Of a DNA stretch of 64,000 nt, positions 61,050 through 64,000 are shown piece by piece. A model generated the notes under the pieces. It was not told the origin of the DNA and did not search any database. It was given only the letters and a program-made list of their open reading frames with translations. This stretch comes from Actinomycetota bacterium (GTDB lineage: Bacteria; Actinomycetota; Acidimicrobiia; Acidimicrobiales; Ilumatobacteraceae): NCBI GenBank assembly GCA_030645495.1, contig JAUSLV010000002.1, forward strand, positions 62,001 to 126,000, read 5' to 3'. Every line of letters starts with the position of its first letter. Within the stretch, counting starts at the first letter, position 1. Position numbers and translations under genes: made by a program.

Positions 61050-62492
61050 ATGCGCCGAATGGACTCCGCGAGCAGGGTCAGCGGCGGCAGTCCAGAAGTT
61101 GGTCAGATCGTCTTGACCAATACTGGCCGCTCCGCACGACGAAAGGCGCTGATTGCCTCAGCGCTTCTGCGCTATATCCAAGCCTGTGATCCTGAGGATC
61201 TTCACCACGACTGCCCACATGTGCGTTTGGATGGCGACGCTGACCGACGCTGCGCCCAAGAGTGCTCAGCCGAGTTGGCCTCGCACTTAGCAGGCCCGTT
61301 CGACGCCGGCGAGCGCTCATTGCAAGACGGCGGCATGCCCAGCTCCAACTGGCAGACAGTCTCCTTGATAGGCTTTGCCCGGCGCGAGAGCGCGCGTAAT
61401 CCGCTGATCGCTGTGCCAGATCGAGCAGGATTCCAGCTCAGTGCGCACAAGTCGCAGGTACTCCTCACTTCGTGTCTCGCACGTCTTCTCGACCGTGGAG
61501 TTGACGCGGAAAGACTCGTACGTGGGCCGCTTGCGGCGGCCATCCGTGACGGGCTCATCACGACTGCGGCGGTCGCGTACTCAGACCTATCTACGGGCGA
61601 TAGGGAGGTACCGTTCAAACAGCGGTTCTTGGGCGAGAGGCTGCGCTCTTCGATCGGTGATGCTCCGCCCGTCATCAAGACTGACTCTGGTCTGCTGTTC
61701 AGCCACGCACTTCGCAAAGCCCCTGGCACCGAGTTCGCTGCGAAGATCGACGGGTGGATCGCGTCTGCGACCCCTCAGGCCATCGCGCTATGGATGTTCC
61801 CCTACGACGTTTCCCAGTGGGACGTGCTCCCCGAGGCTGACCCGCCTGCGTCGGACATTGAGATGGCTTGGCTCGTCGAGCGGCTTTCGCAGACATATTT
61901 TGAGGACTGGACCACGGATTCTCTCCACTTTGAACTGCGGTGGAGCCAAGGCACCGTTGAGACCTCCATTCCCCCGCACGTTCTGTCAGAGCGCTTTGTA
62001 GATCTCGACCGGCTTACAGCTGAGATCGCTCGTCGAGCAACGCTCCTCAACGGCGAGGACCTTCGCTACGGCCTCGAGATCGAAGGCCTTGTCGAGCGTG
62101 CGGTCGAGTTGCTCATTGCTGATCGTTCGGAGCTGGCAGCTGCGCTATTCGAGGCCGCCATGGTTAGGGCACCCGCCAAGCACCACGGGCGCCTACGGAG
62201 TCATAGAGGCTTTTGTCTCGTGCCCAGTAGCCCCAAGACCGCCTTGGACATCATCAACTCAGTGGTCGACGGCGACGACGACCAAGCAATTCGGCTGTAC
62301 AACTTAGCTGTCGCCCATGTCGCGTGCGGCGACTCCGCCTCTGCCATAGATGCCGCAAGGAAGGCAGCCGCTGCGGCCGATTGCACCGAGGCATACCTCT
62401 GGCACCCAGATCCGCAGATGATGCCGCGTCTTGTGCGCGGCAACGCTCGCGAGCTGGCTTCCGAGTTGCTGGGCGCACTTGGCGCCAGCTAG
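61050..62492 (+). CDS. Unrecognised 480-residue protein, TPR-like C-terminus
   Basis: 480 residues. C-terminal 100 residues look TPR-like (DDDQAIRLYNLAVAHVACGD, ASAIDAARKAAAAADCTEAY). The rest has no family I know (LTSCLARLLDRGVDAERLVR; FPYDVSQWDVLPEADPPASD). Start 61050 is chosen but 61059 fits too; the 177 bp before it has no gene. Its codon use is less GC-biased at third positions than neighbours, suggesting transfer. It sits between TA modules. Confidence 0.6.
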   Translation: MRRMDSASRVSGGSPEVGQIVLTNTGRSARRKALIASALLRYIQACDPEDLHHDCPHVRLDGDADRRCAQECSAELASHLAGPFDAGERSLQDGGMPSSNWQTVSLIGFARRESARNPLIAVPDRAGFQLSAHKSQVLLTSCLARLLDRGVDAERLVRGPLAAAIRDGLITTAAVAYSDLSTGDREVPFKQRFLGERLRSSIGDAPPVIKTDSGLLFSHALRKAPGTEFAAKIDGWIASATPQAIALWMFPYDVSQWDVLPEADPPASDIEMAWLVERLSQTYFEDWTTDSLHFELRWSQGTVETSIPPHVLSERFVDLDRLTAEIARRATLLNGEDLRYGLEIEGLVERAVELLIADRSELAAALFEAAMVRAPAKHHGRLRSHRGFCLVPSSPKTALDIINSVVDGDDDQAIRLYNLAVAHVACGDSASAIDAARKAAAAADCTEAYLWHPDPQMMPRLVRGNARELASELLGALGAS

Positions 62493-62998
62493 CTGCGAGT
62501 GAAGTCAACGAGGGCCCGCAACGCCAAGAAGAGGTGAAGCGGATCACTCGGTGACTCCTTGAAGCTCGTGACTTGATGGACATAGAAGTCTCGAGCAGTC
62601 TCATCGCGGCAGTGAATTAGCAGGGCACGGAATCCGACATTCTCTGAGATCTCAAGAGTCCGCAGCAATGCGTCCTGGAGTAGAGCTGCACCGATCCGTC
62701 GCCCCTGTGCCTTCGTAGCGACGCCCAGCCTCGCCAATAGCAGGACCGGCACCGTCTCCGGTGCGTTCTGGCGCGCGGAACGGGGTGCTTCCAGCCGCTC
62801 CACTCCCCCTGTCGCGAGAGCGTAGAACCCCAGGACCTCGCCGGCGGCCTCGAACACGAAGACATTGGCATTGCCAACGATCTGGCCCTTCCATGCTCGC
62901 TTGTGGACCCAGTCGTCGATCTCCTCGGCCCCGCAGCTGAACCCAGCTAGGTTGTGCTGCTCAGTGAGCTTTTGAAGCGACGGTTTCAGCACGTTCAC
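62489..62998 (-). CDS. TacT-type GNAT acetyltransferase toxin
   Basis: 169 residues, GNAT fold: LARLGVATKAQGRRIGAALL is the acetyl-CoA loop; FYVHQVTSFKESP carries the catalytic Tyr. Such toxins acetylate charged tRNA to block translation. GTG start at 62996-62998 overlaps the DUF1778 stop by 4 nt (GTGA). Confidence 0.9.
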   Translation of the reverse strand: MNVLKPSLQKLTEQHNLAGFSCGAEEIDDWVHKRAWKGQIVGNANVFVFEAAGEVLGFYALATGGVERLEAPRSARQNAPETVPVLLLARLGVATKAQGRRIGAALLQDALLRTLEISENVGFRALLIHCRDETARDFYVHQVTSFKESPSDPLHLFLALRALVDFTRS

Positions 62999-63318
62999 AA
63001 GTCTGAGAGATCGATCTCGCGCCTAACAGTCAGGAGTTCGCGCAGCCTCAGATCATCCGTAGGAATGGGCTGCTCGAGCATCTCGTGAAAGAGCGTCCAC
63101 TCCGACTCGGAAAGGATGAACCAACGCTGTTCGGCGAGAACGCGCTCGGCTTCCAGCGAGATGCTGTCCAAAACAAACTCGGTCACGCTCTTGTCGAGAG
63201 CGGCCGCAGCTCGCCGGATGAGGTGATCCTGGCGTGGGGTTACTCGAAGGTTGAGACGTGCTTCCTTCTTCGACTCAGACTTGTCGGCTTCAATTGTCGG
63301 GTTTGTCGGCGTGGGCAT
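62995..63318 (-). CDS. DUF1778 antitoxin
   Basis: 107 residues, DUF1778 (RHH): ARLNLRVTPRQDHLIRRAAA and LDKSVTEFVLDSISLEAERV. Antitoxin of the GNAT gene. GGAGGG ribosome site before the ATG; TACAAT -10 (63344-63349) upstream overlaps an inverted repeat. Confidence 0.92.
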   Translation of the reverse strand: MPTPTNPTIEADKSESKKEARLNLRVTPRQDHLIRRAAAALDKSVTEFVLDSISLEAERVLAEQRWFILSESEWTLFHEMLEQPIPTDDLRLRELLTVRREIDLSDL

Positions 63319-63338
63319 CACAGAACCCTCCTTGTGGA

Positions 63339-63355
63339 TGCACATTGTATGTACA
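63339..63355. promoter_or_regulatory. Operator/promoter of the DUF1778-GNAT module
   Basis: TGCACAT-TGT-ATGTACA (63339-63355), one mismatch in the arms, contains the minus-strand TACAAT (63344-63349). Likely bound by the RHH antitoxin. Confidence 0.7.
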
Positions 63356-63499
63356 GGCTGCCCCGAAGAGCAACCGCGAACCAACTGGTTGCCGATTTGC
63401 TCTTCGGAGGGCCGCTCAGGTTCGACGGTGACCAAGCTCAGCAAGGGCCGTCGGCACCAGGGCCGTGCACATGCGTGACAGAAGCCACCTGCAGCGCGC

Positions 63500-64000
63500 C
63501 TAGTTCGTCTTGGTGTTGGGCATCAGGTAGTGCGGGCCGTAGAAGCCGACGTGAACCTTGCCCGTGATCCCGCTGGTGTCGTCGTGGAAGTACAACGCGG
63601 GATGATCTGGCCACCGCCCTCCTGGATCTTCAAGTGCCAGAGCATTGTGATGCGACCCGCCGGATCCACATCGGCGTCGATCGGAAGCACACGACTGTGC
63701 CCAAGATCGCCTGTCCGGACGGTGGTGGACTCCGACGTTGCCACCTTCCGCACAGAGTACGCACCGGTCGTCAAGCACCACGTCTTGAAGTTCCCGACGT
63801 CTCGGCCCGACGCGACATCAACTGCGTACTGCTCGAGTGCTCGCAGGCCTTGCCAGGTGCCGTTGCCCCACAGCCGGGACTTCATGGCCTCGTCGAGTTC
63901 ATCGACATGCTGCTCCGCATCCGGGTGTATCTGCACCCGGAGGAGCCGCTCTCGAGCGAACGCGATCGCCGTAGACGGGATCAGATCCGCTGCGTCAGGA
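63500..64000 (-). pseudogene. Frameshifted gene, continues off right edge
   Basis: Reading from the right edge: LIPSTAIAFARERLLRVQIH, then DELDEAMKSRLWGNGTWQGL and SVRKVATSESTTVRTGDLGH, up to LKIQEGGGQIIP near 63600. There the frame must shift to continue as ALYFHDDTSGITGKVHVGFY and GPHYLMPNTKTN-stop at 63500. Both halves read as one protein, so this is a frameshift (mutation or sequence error). No family recognised. Confidence 0.7.

Overview
The window is a high-GC (roughly 68-70%) chromosomal segment. Gene style points to an actinobacterium: a SigF-type partner-switching locus, GTGA/ATGA stop-start overlaps, and many start codons sitting 6-8 nt after a TANNNT box with no ribosome-binding site (leaderless mRNAs). 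The gene mix (fused OleBC, 2-oxoacid:ferredoxin oxidoreductase, BNR/MoaD pair, DUF808) makes an Acidimicrobiia/Ilumatobacter-like host my best guess; this is inference, not proof. No rRNA, tRNA, CRISPR or prophage was found.

Layout. 1-0.5 kb: 5' part of a TrpB2-type tryptophan synthase. 0.6-7.6 kb: general-stress block with SigF-like sigma factor, its HATPase anti-sigma and STAS antagonist, a second HATPase, a large SpoIIE phosphatase, and small stress-type proteins (DUF6131-like, CsbD, a membrane protein, an ice-binding-like protein). Four promoters of the form GTTT-N16-GGGTA lie in front of these genes, so the sigma factor probably drives its own neighbourhood. 7.6-12.2 kb: oleA-oleBC-oleD, for long-chain olefin synthesis through beta-lactones. 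12.2-23.7 kb: housekeeping and secreted proteins (sugar dehydrogenase-like, lytic transglycosylase, CoA-binding membrane protein, amidohydrolase, CspA, ACT protein, exonuclease III, CBM48, alpha/beta hydrolase) and a ribokinase fused to an Fe-S HhH glycosylase-like domain. 23.8-28.2 kb: MalT/LuxR regulator divergent from an ABC exporter, with repeated palindromes between them.

28.2-36 kb: small enzymes, a TetR-controlled MPI/MBL operon, and a Fur-family regulator beside znuABC and DUF808. 36.5-39.4 kb: 2-oxoacid:ferredoxin oxidoreductase in two fused polypeptides. 39.6-48.2 kb: Ser/Thr kinase, BNR+MoaD, VOC, MsrB, zinc-ribbon, cell-surface and lipoprotein genes, plus gene remnants. 48.2-52.2 kb: aromatic meta-cleavage cluster (TetR, FAH hydrolase, extradiol dioxygenase, MhpA-like hydroxylase). 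52.3-56.5 kb: an FAD amine-oxidase-like protein and a molybdopterin oxidoreductase. 57.2-63.3 kb: a toxin-antitoxin island with four two-gene modules (HTH-MntA/HepT, XRE/AbiEii, DUF4160/DUF2442, DUF1778/GNAT) around an unrecognised 480-residue protein of different codon style. The right edge holds a frameshifted gene that runs off the window.

Three copies of a palindromic element near 36.4, 48.15 and 56.7 kb, a 118-bp duplicated gene piece (46.4 and 53.8 kb) and several truncated genes mark 36-57 kb as a region that has been rearranged. The items most worth following up are the four-promoter SigF regulon, the kinase-glycosylase fusion, the TA island with operators over the start codons, and the dispersed palindrome.
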